A stretch of 64,000 nt of DNA from Sycon ciliatum. Its lineage: Eukaryota > Porifera > Calcarea > Leucosolenida > Sycettidae. The stretch is taken from NCBI RefSeq assembly GCF_964019385.1, contig NC_088645.1, positions 26,747,189-26,811,188 on the forward strand, in the 5' to 3' direction. Below the pieces are notes generated by a model that did not search any database, had not been told where the DNA came from, and saw only the letters and a list, made by a program, of their open reading frames with translations. A program made the translations under genes and the position numbers. Of this stretch, positions 1-9,597 are shown one piece after another (the stretch's first letter is position 1; each line of letters begins with the position of its first letter).

Positions 1-285
1 TTTGAATTCTCCGAGGAATGCCTCAGTCCCGATAGCAGCGCCCAGATACTGTACGCCACGAGACTTGACGTGGATAGTTGTGTCACCAAAAGTCTCGGCA
101 GCCAAGGACTCAAAGCCAGGCTTGACGAGTAGTTGCGTTTTTGTTTCGTTGATGTTGTAGCCGTATTTTTGGCCCTCCTCCTTAAGGAGGTTGTACCACT
201 TTCGCAATGGGGAGAGCCCTCCGGCAGCTGCCGAGTCATCTGCAAACCATCCCTGGCACACATCTGCAACATTGGTTCCGACTGA
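1..285 (-). pseudogene. Reverse transcriptase fragment (FADD-box family), runs off window edge
   Basis: Read on the minus strand the frame is open from about 285 to the window edge and encodes a recognisable RT palm segment: VCQGWFADDSAAAGG, then LRKWYNLLKEEGQKYGY, then KTQLLVKPGF and VQYLGAAIG. The FADD is the catalytic box of reverse transcriptases, and the following Trp-Tyr, Gly-Tyr and YLGA motifs fit the uncharacterised RT proteins common in sponges and cnidarians (family knowledge). There is no start codon; the 5' side stops at the GAT repeat at 288, so this is a truncated retroelement. Its orientation is opposite to the tail fragment at 3583. Whether the part outside the window is intact cannot be seen. 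Confidence 0.8.
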
Positions 286-286
286 C

Positions 287-350
<64 letters not shown>
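285..350. repeat. (GAT)n microsatellite
   Basis: About 22 uninterrupted trinucleotide units. It abuts the truncated RT fragment on the left. The poly-Asp open frame it creates on the plus strand is not a gene. Confidence 0.97.
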
Positions 351-678
351 CGCTGGTTATGGGTCGATTGCGGTGCCTGCTCTCGTTCACTTTACTCCGT
401 TGGGCAGTGACCTGTTTTCGCAGCTGCCGTAGCTCCTACCAGAAAAAGTCAGTCAAGAATTTCAGGAGTTATTGTTTGATGGGTCGTTAGATAGAGGCCG
501 GTGTTTGTGAGACTGCAATCATTTAATGTTTCTTCCTTAGTGGTGTAGGTAGATTCTGTTTTGTAAGCATAGTAGGACTACTTTTGTTTTGTAAGTCAAT
601 CTCATTCTCCACGCTTTGCTGTCATTTGGTTGATGTTTTGAAGTAGTTTTTATGACCTGATGTTTGTTTTTTATATTT
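351..678. other. Unassigned DNA
   Basis: AT-rich sequence between the GAT repeat and the left end of the next TIR element. I see no coding, RNA or repeat structure here. Confidence 0.4.
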
Positions 679-1903
679 GGCCCGATATCTGAGACTTTCG
701 ACCTTCGGGGCTACGCGTTTTTTTTGAGAAAACACTAAAAACAAATTTGTTCGCAAAAAAATCGATTCCGTCAAAGCAAAGTGCAGAGACGACAATGGCG
801 GAACAAAATTGAAGGCGATTCTTGTGTCAGTTGGTTATTGGGCTCACGGAGCACAGCAGCCGCGATCCCATGGACGGTGATGCATCGTTCTTTGTGGATA
901 TCCTGTCAAGCGGCAACAGCGCTTCTAGTTCTGAGAGCGCATGTCAGGCGAATCGATCGCAAGTGACACGCGGTACTTACCTGTCGGGGGCGACGATGAT
1001 GAGGACTTGGCCTGGATGAGTATGATCAAGGCTAACCACAGTCTGCCTCAGCGATAGCTGCTACAGCTCCAGGCAAGGACAACCAGGTGGATTCCTGAGG
1101 GTACGCCGCTTGCAAGGTCGCTGGGCGCCCTTGCGCGAGTGGCAGAACTGTTTCCTGAGTGTCACGCCAGACCTGCTAAAACAGCACGAAATGATGCGAG
1201 TTTTCTTTGCGACGATGATCCTAAAATGTTTGGGATGGCAAGCTCGATACTCGAGCTAATAATGGCGAATCAGACCATCACGGAGCACATGAGGCTGGGC
1301 AATCTCGAGTAACATTCTGTTACTTTTGAGTTGGTGGTGTGAAACGCTTGTCAGGCTGGTTTACTGATGTTTGGAAATGGTCAGTCTCCACAAAGTGCAA
1401 CAAGGCGAATCTGGACGCATTTGCTCTGTTTGACTCCTTCACAATAAGTATGTGAATGCTGTCACATGTATCATGGTGTTCCATCAAAATCTGTTGCAGA
1501 CTATCCTGTCAAGCATGTCCATCACCAGGAGAACAGATAAATCACCTCTCCTTCTAATGCTGCTATTGCTGCTGTTGCAACTACACAACCTCAATAAAGT
1601 CACGGAATGCTGGAAATGAAGTACCTGAACAGTCAAAACACTTTACTATATTAGTTGGCTAGTGATATCACATAGAAACAATTTTTGGTGGCTCCAAACA
1701 CACTGATCTTTCAAAATTGTAAAAAAAAGAACAATTCATTAACATGACTCCTGACTGTAAAATGCACTTCTACATGGTCAATATTGGTCTGATGGCCGTG
1801 AAACGAAGTCACAATACTCTACCAAGGCAAGACATCAATTTGCAATAAAAAAATCAATTTCACCAAAACAGCCCCGAAGGTCGATTTTCTCAGATATTGG
1901 GCC
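679..1903. mobile_element. 1.2-kb TIR DNA transposon, ATTT target duplication, superfamily unknown
   Basis: The ends are inverted repeats of about 34 bp: 679-712 begins GGCCCGATATCTGAG and 1870-1903 reads back as GGCCCAATATCTGAG, both continuing into TCGACCTTCGGGGCT. ATTT stands directly outside both ends (675-678 and 1904-1907), which looks like a 4-bp target duplication. The interior holds a decayed reading frame (983-1312) but no recognised transposase, so it is probably non-autonomous. The TIR does not match a superfamily that I can name. Confidence 0.75.
983..1312 (+). pseudogene. Decayed reading frame inside the 1.2-kb TIR element
   Basis: One frame stays open across 109 codons except for a single TAG at 1055-1057. 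It contains an acidic stretch (DDDEDLAWMSM), then ELFPECHARPAKTARND and MASSILELIMANQTITEHM. The composition looks like real coding sequence and its position inside the transposon suggests part of a transposon protein. I do not recognise the family. Another open stretch just upstream (around 870-960, FFVDILSSGNSASSS) may be an earlier exon or a frameshifted part. Confidence 0.4.
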
Positions 1904-2134
1904 ATTTGTAGTTCTATTGTTGACATCTTTTGTCTTTTCTTTGGGTTAAAAGGTTAACTTCATCCTCGTTTTCCTATTGCCTTGTATTGGAATTTGCCCA
2001 TAAAAGTGGCTACGGTGTGATAATGCATTTCTATAAATTATTTCGTGTTTTAAAGTTATTATCAGAAAATTGCTCTTACAATACCTTGCGTTTCATATTC
2101 ATAATATTGTTGCCCGTAAAAGCGGCTTGGTCAC

Positions 2135-2195
<61 letters not shown>
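2135..2195. repeat. (GAT)n microsatellite
   Basis: About 20 units of the same trinucleotide as at 285-350. It produces poly-Asp, poly-Ser and poly-Ile frames, none of which is a gene. Confidence 0.97.
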
Positions 2196-2196
<1 letters not shown>

Positions 2197-2575
2197 GTAG
2201 TGTTGGAGACAATTTCTTTCATTTTCGACCAATGAAAAGTTTTCAAAAAGATCAGTAAAACTGTGAGCATAACCCGAGTAAAGTTCATGTCCGCTGATTT
2301 CAGTGTTTTGCGATCTGAAAATGAGGATTCCGTGCATTGCCTTATGCACTGTGTGAGGCTGGCAATAAATTCAATTACAACCTGCAGAGATCATCAGATT
2401 CATATAGACCCTCGGACCCAGATGAACCTACCTGCAGGATGGTCAGAGACGGCCATGATAGAATCCTTGAAGAAAGAGAGGAGGCAACGAGGATGGTGGA
2501 AAAACCTTGAAGCGATCCAGACAACAGAAATTGTATGTACAAACGGTAACACACATGCCCACAGCCACATGTGCA
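2196..2575. other. Unassigned DNA
   Basis: Sequence between the GAT repeat and the CA repeat. A frame enters from here into the CA tract but shows no recognisable domain. Confidence 0.4.
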
Positions 2576-2795
2576 AACACACACACACACGCACACACAC
2601 ATACACACACACACATACATACACACACATACACACACACATACACACACATACATACGCACACACATACACACACACACACACACACACATACACACAC
2701 ACACACACATACACACACATACACACATACACACATAAACGCACCTGTGCAAACACACACACACACAAATGCATATGCACACATACACATAAATG

Positions 2796-2835
<40 letters not shown>

Positions 2836-2847
2836 TACAGTGTGGTG
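2576..2847. repeat. (CA)n / ACAT microsatellite
   Basis: Long compound tract of CA interrupted by ATAC units. The long His-Thr and Cys-Val open frames on both strands across it are products of the repeat. Confidence 0.97.
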
Positions 2848-3174
2848 CCCACATGCACACATAAAAAAGATTTACACCCAAAACAGCGTAGCGTTATACG
2901 CCACGTGCTCATATAAGCACCCCCAGTATGTGACACTGTGTAACCAGACTCACAACAGCTCGTCTCATCTCTTGCATGCCCCATTTTGACGCGACCAATT
3001 ACGTTTAACTTCCAAATATAAACCATCTTATTGTACACATAACTCATAATGAACTTAGAAAGGAGAGCCTGGAGAGCAGTATAAAAGTGGTGCTTTTCAG
3101 GCACAATCTTCCTCAGCCTACTCAAGCTCAACTGATGAGGGGTGAATTCCCCGAAACACTGTGTATTGAGCAGG

Positions 3175-3285
3175 GAGTGGTGCTTTCTTTCAGGTTTGCC
3201 GAGCGGAAGGTGCGACGTGCTCCTCGTGTGCTCCGGATGACAGTCGTGAGTCAGTCAAGTGTCAAGTTCGGCAAGAAGCGTGTGC
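3175..3285 (+). repeat. Dispersed repeat, partner at 48010-48130 (inverted)
   Basis: This stretch (GGTTTGCCGAG, then CGTGTGCTC, then GACAGTCGTGAGTCAGTCAA) matches the reverse complement of 48010-48130 with scattered mismatches. The flanks differ, so it is an interspersed repeat of unknown type. The open frame running through it shows no known domain. Confidence 0.6.
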
Positions 3286-3327
3286 TCCTCGTTGGAGCAA
3301 CCAACTTCGTAACTCATAATGTGCACG

Positions 3328-3582
3328 TTATTCCCGTAGCTATGCAGAAGACATTACTTCAGTAACGTCTGGCGCTAGCCAGGGTCCACACAGCTTTAAT
3401 TTGGTATTTGTGTGTTTGTTTGTGTGTTTGTGTCACGCCTGGCGCTATCCCGTATCTGTCCCGTACCGGTTATGCCTTTTTTAAGGCATAACCTGGGATT
3501 CGAACCCGCACTATCACCCTACATGCATTCCCCCATGCACTTCGCATTCATACTCATTCTTCCAAGTTGCTTCACGTTATGA
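3328..3582. mobile_element. Rearranged copy of the heterodimeric tRNA-like element
   Basis: It begins with the family's TTATTCCCGTAGCTATGCAG end and the 22-nt palindrome around AGACATTACTTCAGTAACG, follows the plus orientation to the GTCCCGTACC motif, then switches at about 3465 into a minus-oriented tRNA-like half (GGGATTCGAACCC is the inverted B box). The flanking reverse transcriptase frame starts directly after it, so this copy truncates that retroelement. Confidence 0.75.
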
Positions 3583-3945
3583 TCAAATCGCTCCACCTCA
3601 GTACCTTCCTGCTACCAGCGCCACGAACGGGAGAAACGCCGCTGCTATGAGGAGCATGTTCGAGAGATCGAACATGCAACTTTTTCACCTCTCGTTCTCT
3701 CCTCAACAGGCGGCATGGGCAAGTCGGCAACAGCCTGCTATAAGCGGATTGCCGGGCTCCTGTCCGACAAGACGAAGGAGCCGTACAACCGAGTAATGGC
3801 GTGGATTCGCTGCCGACTTGGCTTTGCTCTGGTTCGCTCCAGCATGGTTTGTTTGCGTGGTGCTCGGCGACGCCCCTTGCGTGTCAGCGATGTGGTGGAT
3901 GCATCTGCTACCTTGGCCGTTGCCGAGGCCCGCTGCCCTGTATAA
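3583..3945 (+). pseudogene. C-terminal tail of a FADD/GGMG-type reverse transcriptase
   Basis: The frame is open from the junction with the preceding repeat to the TAA at 3943. It reads CYQRHEREKRRCYEEHV, then REIEHATFSPLVLSSTGGMG, then YKRIAGLLSDKTKEPYNRVM, then AWIRCRLGFALVRSSMVCLR. This order (SFTPLV-GGMG-YKRLA-MAWIRC-LLRSAIMCIRG) is the typical end of the same uncharacterised RT family seen at 1-285 (family knowledge). The true coding region extends upstream of the first ATG at 3715. The N-terminal part, with the polymerase, is missing, so it cannot work alone. Confidence 0.8.
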
Positions 3946-4207
3946 CTGACTGCAAGTGGTTCCTAAACCACTTCCTATTCCTAATTGTTGCTTCTTCGTT
4001 CCCCTCTAGTTTTCTTTTTACGGTATTATAATTTTACGGAGAAGGGTGGAGAGCCCGAAAGTGTGCAGTTATATTTTTATTGTTTGCCATGGCGACCCCT
4101 CTAAGTTCAAATAACTGGCAGGGCAGGGTTGCGCCCTTTTCTTTCTTCTCGGATTTGTATGATGTCAATAAACTGTTGAAATATAAAAAAATATAAAATT
4201 AAAAAAA
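3946..4207 (+). mobile_element. 3' UTR and poly-A tail of the RT retroelement
   Basis: After the stop codon comes about 230 bp of non-coding DNA with an AATAAA signal (CAATAAAC near 4169), then an A-rich tail (AAAAAAATATAAAATTAAAAA) from about 4184. This is what a retroposed mRNA 3' end looks like and marks the right boundary of the element. Confidence 0.65.
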
Positions 4208-4265
4208 TGTACAGTGCAGTGCGTACTAGTACACAGCATGCCAGGACTGTACAGTGCAGTGCGTA
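4208..4265. repeat. Two direct repeats of an 18-bp motif
   Basis: TGTACAGTGCAGTGCGTA occurs at 4208-4225 and 4248-4265, separated by TAGTACACAGCATGCCAGGA-like sequence. The same spacer and motif recur at 5519-5560, next to the second foldback, so it probably belongs to a common flanking repeat. Confidence 0.75.
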
Positions 4266-4268
4266 CGT

Positions 4269-4385
4269 AGAGGATATAACCCGAGTCAGAGGGTTATACC
4301 GGCTGAATATAAATCCCGACTGCGATAGCAGGAGGGATTTTTATGAGGGTACGGTATAACCCGACTACGAGGGTCATATCCTACT
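4269..4385. mobile_element. Foldback (palindromic) MITE-like element
   Basis: An imperfect palindrome of about 117 bp: AGAGGATATAACCCGAGTCA on the left pairs with GACTACGAGGGTCATATCCT on the right, with nested GGGTTATACC and AAATCCC repeats in the arms. It could form a long hairpin. No target duplication is clear. Confidence 0.65.
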
Positions 4386-5165
4386 TATGCCAGGTACCCC
4401 TACGCATTTCCAGAACAACGAACCTATTTGGAGATCTCCTACATCATGCAGTACATGAACATCTTCTGATGGTTATCAGTTGTCAATTGAAAGAATGGTC
4501 GAGCAAGATCAGAAGGAGATTCCTCAGTGGATGTTTGGCATCAGATTTCCTTTCAGTTCCAGTGCATATTGTAGCATATTGTCTTGCGAGCGATGCGGAA
4601 GTCAACTGAATTGCTGGGGTGCTGGAGTTGTCGTTGAATCAAACTACCGTCACTAGTTAGACTACAGTACAGTTTGGACTCTTTGGGAGTAAGTGTTACT
4701 ATTGTCATGATTTTGGTACAGTGCTGATTTTCACATGCGGCATCTTATAATCAGGTTTGCTTACTTGCAAGTAGATGCATTTGCATACACTGTTTTGTAT
4801 CACTGTATCACATTTCAATCCATCCTAGCGTTTTTCCAATCGGTTTAGGTGGATTTGAAGTACACTCTGTATCATAAACTTAGTTACGAAGGAGACAGTC
4901 TGTTGATGATCTTCAACTATTTGAATTACAATGTACATTGCTGACCAATTCGGGATACTTCGTGGTTATTTGACGTTCTTTATTCTCAGTTTCAGTATAA
5001 TATATGTAGAATACTCGGTAGACGAATTCCAGGTCATTCTTCTTTTCCATTGTGCACTGTTCCTCGTCGGTAATGCCGTTCTGTGTGGAGTGTACACGTG
5101 CATGTGGTGTATGTTGTGAATGGTCAGTGCGCTGAGGAAAACCATCAGAAAAAAACCCACTGAGG
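4386..5165. other. Unassigned DNA
   Basis: No recognised gene. A frame at 4931-5119 encodes a hydrophobic peptide of about 60 residues but without any family signature or codon support. Confidence 0.4.
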
Positions 5166-5247
5166 AGCTTTCTTTCTCTAAAAAGGAGTGTATATAGCTT
5201 TCTTTCTCTCTAAAGCTATATTCACTCCTTTTTAGGGAAAGAAAGCT
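5166..5247. repeat. Inverted repeat with CCCTAAAAAGGAGT-type arms
   Basis: AGCTTTCTTTCTCTAAAAAG at 5166 pairs with CTTTTTAGGGAAAGAAAGCT ending at 5247. Part of the right arm is repeated again to 5263. The TAAAAAGGAGT core is the same as in the inverted-repeat element at 12651-12760. Confidence 0.7.
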
Positions 5248-5289
5248 ATATTCACTCCTTTTTGCTCTTGAGCTTGCGCATGGAGAGGT

Positions 5290-5424
5290 ATAAATATATT
5301 ATAACAAGGGACCTCGTGTATATCGAGAAATATCGACCAGTTATAAAAACCTCGGCTTCGCCTCGGTTTTTATGCTGGTCTATATTTCTCGATATACACT
5401 CGGTCCCTTGTTATAATATATACA
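5290..5424. mobile_element. Foldback element, 60-bp arms
   Basis: Left arm 5290-5351 and right arm 5365-5424 are near-perfect inverted copies (TATTATAACAAGGGACC pairs with GGTCCCTTGTTATAATA) around a 13-nt centre CTCGGCTTCGCCTCG. Most mismatches are single bases. It is a cruciform or hairpin-forming foldback MITE; the motif TAGTACACAGCATGCCAGGA follows at 5521 as it does near 4226. Confidence 0.8.
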
Positions 5425-5865
5425 CAAATCCCGCGTGGGATTTATACTGGCCAATATACCCATGGCTAGACGAGCCCTGATTGGCTGAAAACAGGCCCTC
5501 CGCACCGTACCATGGTATAATAGTACACAGCATGCCAGGAATGTACAGTGCAGCCGTGTTTGTACATCATGCATGGCTGGCCGCCCAATGCGCGCATATG
5601 CATGCATAGAATTTAAAAATAAAAATCGTCCGTGCGCCGCCAAAAATCGGTGCGCGCACTTGACAATCAAAGACAATGTCCAATGTAAATGGCACATGAA
5701 CCTACTATTTACTATTACAATAGTACCGTATAATCTCCATTATAAGCCCAGCACTTATATTTTTTCAACCAGTCCGGACCCTGGGCTTATATTGGAGACT
5801 GGGCGTCTACTAGAGACTGGGCTTAATATTTTCCAACCACCTGCTACATGAACATTGCCTATTAT

Positions 5866-6778
5866 TTTTCATTCCAGTAGCTATGCAGAAGACGTTACTT
5901 TAGTAACGTCTGGTGCTAGCCAGGGTCCACACAGCTTTAATTCCCTTAGCTATGCAGAAGACGTTACTTCAGTAACGTCTGGCGCTAACCATGGTCCACA
6001 CAGCTTTAATTTGGTGTTTGCTTGTTTGTGTGTTTGTGTCACGCCTGGCACTATGCCGTATCTGTCCAGTACCATACCGTACCATCAAACACAGCTGGCC
6101 ACATACAGCTGGCCGCAATATTCAAATAGGGCTTTCAAACGCAAGATCATAACTTGAAGCAACTTGGACAAATGAGTATGAATGCGAAGTGTATGGCGGA
6201 ATGCATGTAGGGCGATAGTGCGAGTTCGAATCCCGGGTAATGCCTTAAAAAAATAGGAGAATTTAAAAAATTATAACATCCCTTTTCTTTTTTTGCCGTC
6301 ATCAAGGCGGTAGACGGTCTGTATTACCCTCGACCATAACTGTCCCGTACCTGTCCCGTACCTGTCCCGTACCTGTCCCGTACCTGTCCCGTACCTGTCC
6401 CGTACCTGTCCCGTACCTGCCCCGTACCTGTCCCGTACCTGTCCCGTACCTGCCCCGTACCTGTCCCGTACCTGTCCCGTACCTGTCCCGTACCTATCAT
6501 GCACCGTACCGTTAAATCAAAGACGGCTGGTCACAATGCATATTCAAATAGGGCTTTCAAATACAAGATCATAACGTGAAGCAACTTGGAAGAATTAGTA
6601 TGTATGCGAAGTGTATCGGGGGGTGCATGCAGGGCGATAGTGCGGGTTCGAATCCCAGGTTATGTCTAAAAACAAAAAGTAGAAACTTATAAGAATTTAT
6701 AACATCCCTATGCTTTTTTGTCTAGGTCATCAAGGCAAAAAACATAGCGTAGGGCCCTGAGCTTCCAAGCTCTCTCGT
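5866..6778 (+). mobile_element. Heterodimeric tRNA-like (SINE-like) element, full-length copy
   Basis: Order: the AGACGTTACTTCAGTAACGT palindrome (duplicated here at 5885 and 5953), the TTTGGTGTTTG..CGCCTGGC block, monomer 1 with B box GAGTTCGAATCCC at about 6222, a GTCCCGTACC minisatellite, monomer 2 with B box GCGGGTTCGAATCCC at about 6643, and the terminal GAGCTTCCAAGCTCTCTCGT. The two monomers are related but distinct in sequence. The B box GGTTCGAATCC is the RNA polymerase III internal promoter motif of tRNAs; an A-box-like TGCGAAGTGTA stands about 40 nt upstream in each monomer. No protein is encoded, so it must use another element's machinery. SINE is the best label, but the two terminal hairpins are unusual. 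Confidence 0.75.
6340..6494. repeat. 11-bp minisatellite, 14 units of CTGTCCCGTAC
   Basis: Fourteen near-identical 11-bp units, with CTGCCCC variants. It is an expansion of a motif present once to four times in the other copies of the surrounding element. Because 11 is not a multiple of 3 every frame is alike; the Gly-Thr-Arg repeat frame on the minus strand is not a gene. Confidence 0.95.
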
Positions 6779-8399
6779 TTGGTATTTGATTGTTTGTGTG
6801 TTTGTGTCACGCCTGGCGCTATTCCGTATATGTCCCATACCCTACCGTACCATCAAACACAGCTGGCCACATACAGCTGGCCGCAATATTCAAATAAGGC
6901 TGTCAAACGCAAGATCATAACGTGAAGCAACTTGGAAGAATGAGTGTGAATGCGAAGTGCGTGGGATAATGCATGTACTTTATCAGCGCCATCGAAATTG
7001 TCGCAGTTTGACTAGTGACTTGTCACTTGTTACTGACAACTCCAGAAGCTAAACCATACAAATATTAGTACATAGTATGTTAGTCTGAAGGCTAGAGTAA
7101 CGTTCCTGGGCAGTTAGACTGAGAGTTTTCACACAGAGATGAAGGCCTCGTCGTCGATGATGTCAATGGATGCAAAAAAATCGTTCCGAAATATTACAAG
7201 GAAGGTTGCAAGTTAGTTGGTCGCGCCTCATCTCAAACGCTTTGACTTTCTCCACAGGACAAGAGCTGGTATGCTTGTCGTCTGCTAGCTCTAGATGATT
7301 TCTACTTCACCACCAACGAAGTAAGAATACACGATCGTTGCGAGGTCGGTTGATTACTCTCGGCGGAATCACCTCGATCTTGAAATGAACTTTTTTTAGC
7401 TGTGGCATGCCCATTTATTTTAGCTGTGTGGTCACAGCTCATGCAGGTAAGTGTACTATCAAGTCCAGCGCACAATATTTTCCATCATCACTGGTATGGC
7501 ACCTGCGCGTGCATCACTTGCACTACACGTAAAGTCTACACGGCTCTTGGAGGTACAATCATGTACTGAGTGTCTTGAGCCAGAGCGACAAATTATATCG
7601 CTCTTGCATGCATTTAGTTTGCTGACCCCTCGACGTTTCTCCAAGCGCTGCTGCTTATTCCACGAAGTCATTCTCACCCCAGCTAAGGTAAAACAGTGAT
7701 GAAACTTTGAGTGATTGGCTATAAACACGAGAAATGTGCTGGCTGCAACGCCTGACTGATCTCAGCGAGTCGAAAGTACCATCGCAGCGACATCAGTGAA
7801 GAAATTGCGTCTAGTTCAAAAATTTCAGCTTCCAATAACAGAAATTAAAACTTTGCCGTCGCCCTATACTGATGACCGTGGCCTATGTCCGATTCCTTAC
7901 CTGTGGTACGAGTGGTCGTGAGTAAATACCCCGTTATATATCAAAAGTCAAACTGCGACAATTTCGATGACGCGGAGGAAGTAGGGCGATAGTGCGGGTT
8001 CGAATCCCAGGATATGCCTTATAACGAAATAGGAGAATTGAAAAATATATAACATCCCTATGTTTTTTTGCCGTCATCAAGGCAGTAGACGGTGTCGTAT
8101 TACCCTCGACCGTACCTGTCCCGTACCGAACCATCAAAGACGGCTGGCCACAATGCATATTCAAATAGGGCTTTCAAATGCAAGATCATAACGTGAAGCA
8201 ACTTGGAAGAATTAGTATGTATGCGAAGTGTATCGGGGGAGGCATGCAGGGTGCGCGATAGTGCGGGTTTGAATCCCAGGTTATGTCTTAAAAAAAAGGA
8301 GAAATTTATAAGAATTTATAACATCCCTATGCTTTTTTTGTCTAGGTCATCAAGGCAAAAAAGCATAGCGTAGGGCCCTAAGCTTCCAAGCTCTCTCGT
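6779..8399 (+). mobile_element. Second heterodimeric tRNA-like element, interrupted by a transposon
   Basis: It starts head-to-tail against the previous copy at TTGGTATTTGATTG and lacks the terminal palindrome. Monomer 1 runs to GCATGTA at 6977, stops, and resumes at 7982 with TAGGGCGATAGTGCGGG, exactly the continuation seen in uninterrupted copies. Monomer 2 has its B box at about 8263 and the element ends at CTCTCTCGT 8399. Confidence 0.8.
6978..7981. mobile_element. TA-flanked TIR transposon (mariner/Stowaway-like ends), copy 1, 1004 bp
   Basis: Terminal inverted repeats of about 36 bp (CTTCCTCCGCGTCATCGAAA consensus, with three changes on the left) flank the element. TA is duplicated outside both ends (6976-6977, 7982-7983), and joining the flanks restores the sequence of intact copies of the host repeat, so the insertion site is certain. 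TA duplication is typical of Tc1/mariner elements. The interior has exon-like segments but no recognised transposase; it is related to 13103 and 14344. Confidence 0.85.
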
Positions 8400-8400
8400 T

Positions 8401-8768
8401 ATATCAGTAGCACAATGCTTCCCAGGAGGCACCCGGCCCGTGCAGTTTTGTGCTTCCTGGTACACTGAGTCTGTACTTTAGATCTCGGAGATTGCAGTCT
8501 TTTACCACAGCATGTGTTTATGTGATACTGTGTGATACTGTGTGATACTGTGTGACGTCAAATATGCATGGACATGATCCATACGGTTCTTCATTATAAG
8601 CTCTGCGCTTATATTGGAAACTGCACTTGTATATCTTTGAAGCCCTCTTGGAGTGCGCTTAAAATAAAGACTGAGCTTCTATAAGAGACTACGCTTGCAA
8701 TAGAGATAATACGGTATTCCTTTCTTCCTATAAACAAAGCTAAAACGGTTCAGGTAGGCTATGTCGTA
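8401..8768. other. Spacer between inverted ends of the heterodimeric element
   Basis: It lies between GCATAGCGTAGGGCCC at 8363 and its inverted copy at 8785. It contains three to four 10-bp units of TGTGATACTG at 8519-8556. No gene is seen. Confidence 0.45.
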
Positions 8769-8807
8769 ACGAGAGAGCTTGAAAGCTCAGGGCCCTACGC
8801 TATGCTT
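8769..8807 (-). mobile_element. Terminal fragment of a heterodimeric element, minus orientation
   Basis: ACGAGAGAGCTTGAAAGCTC followed by AGGGCCCTACGCTATGCTT is the conserved end of the family. It is cut at CTATGCTT, where a LINE tail begins. Confidence 0.7.
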
Positions 8808-9514
8808 GTTTATTTATTTATTCAACATCTCCTGGCCCGTCCGAAGACTGCCAATAAACATGAGAGGTCAGGTGATAGCCAACCACGGCAAGCTAAAAGG
8901 GGGAAAAAAAAAAGAAAGATGCTGTCAGAGAGGGAAAGGAGATAGGGAGAGAAAAAGAAAGGGAGGCACATTAATAATACATGGGATCACTTCGGATGAG
9001 ACAGTGTGGAAAGCTGGACTGTGAATTTCCTGATATCCTGGCATGTCTTAATGCTAGTAGGCAGGTTAGACCAAAGGGAGTATGCTGAGAAGAAAGGGGA
9101 TTTCAAAAACAGAGAGGAACTAGCTCGGGGCAGTGATAAGGCATTGCGTGTTGGTCTAGTGGTAACAAACCAGTTGTACTTGGCAATATGTTTCGGGACT
9201 TGGGCTAGGAAGATTTTTTGCACAAGGATACAAAGATGCTGCTGATGTCGGGCAAGAAGAGGGTGCGTGGAAGCAAGTTTATAAAGACAAAGGGAGGCAA
9301 ATGTTTGGTCTTTTCGAAACAGAATTTTCAGAAGCAAGCGTTGATGTACCTCCAGTCTGTGGAGTAAAGTCTGAGACAACCTGCACCAAGCTATATTGCA
9401 ATAGTCAAATATAGGCAAAATGTACGACTTAAAGAACAATTTTCTGCAGTTATCATTCAAGTGTTGGCAGTGGGGTTGTAGCATACCTAAGGACGCACTC
9501 GCACGCTTGCACAC
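8808..9514 (-). mobile_element. 5'-truncated LINE: RT C-terminal region and 3' tail
   Basis: On the minus strand a frame of about 175 codons (9514 to 8987) contains FFKSYILPIFDYCNIAWCRL and LLHRLEVHQRLLLKIL followed by AYSLWSNLPTSI, the typical end of jockey/CR1/L2-type LINE polymerases downstream of the catalytic box. The 3' UTR ends in a (TAAA)n tail at 8808-8822, which is a LINE hallmark. The catalytic domains are absent. The tail abuts the interrupted element end at 8807, so the LINE integrated inside that repeat. Confidence 0.8.
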
Positions 9515-9554
9515 ATGTTGTTTGCCTTACTCATCATGATTGTAATTCGATCGG

Positions 9555-9585
9555 ATGGAAACACTTTTGCAATACAATGATGTAG
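9555..9585 (-). repeat. Short dispersed repeat, copy 1 of 3
   Basis: TACATCATTGTATTGCAAAA (as read on the minus strand) followed by a TTTC motif is shared with 14082-14115 and 16076-16110. Flanks are unrelated, and its nature is unknown. Confidence 0.6.
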
Positions 9586-9597
9586 TCGATCAGTTAT

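Noticed and set aside
207-410. Frame with poly-Asp
   Set aside because: Comes from the GAT repeat; antisense to the real RT fragment.
2263-3131. Long His/Thr and Cys/Val open frames on both strands
   Set aside because: They run through the CA microsatellite and exist only because the repeat has no stops in several frames.
6190-6260. tRNA gene
   Set aside because: Only the B box is canonical; no cloverleaf can be folded with acceptor and anticodon stems, and the sequence is part of a repeated element.
6271-6504. Repetitive Gly-Thr-Arg frame on minus strand
   Set aside because: 11-bp minisatellite is open in every frame; no gene.
5866-6778. Helitron
   Set aside because: Hairpins near the ends are suggestive, but there is no 5' TC, no CTRR end and no clear A/T target, and Pol III boxes favour a SINE-like origin.
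8519-8556. CRISPR-like array
   Set aside because: Three to four direct 10-bp units without spacers; simple tandem repeat in animal DNA.
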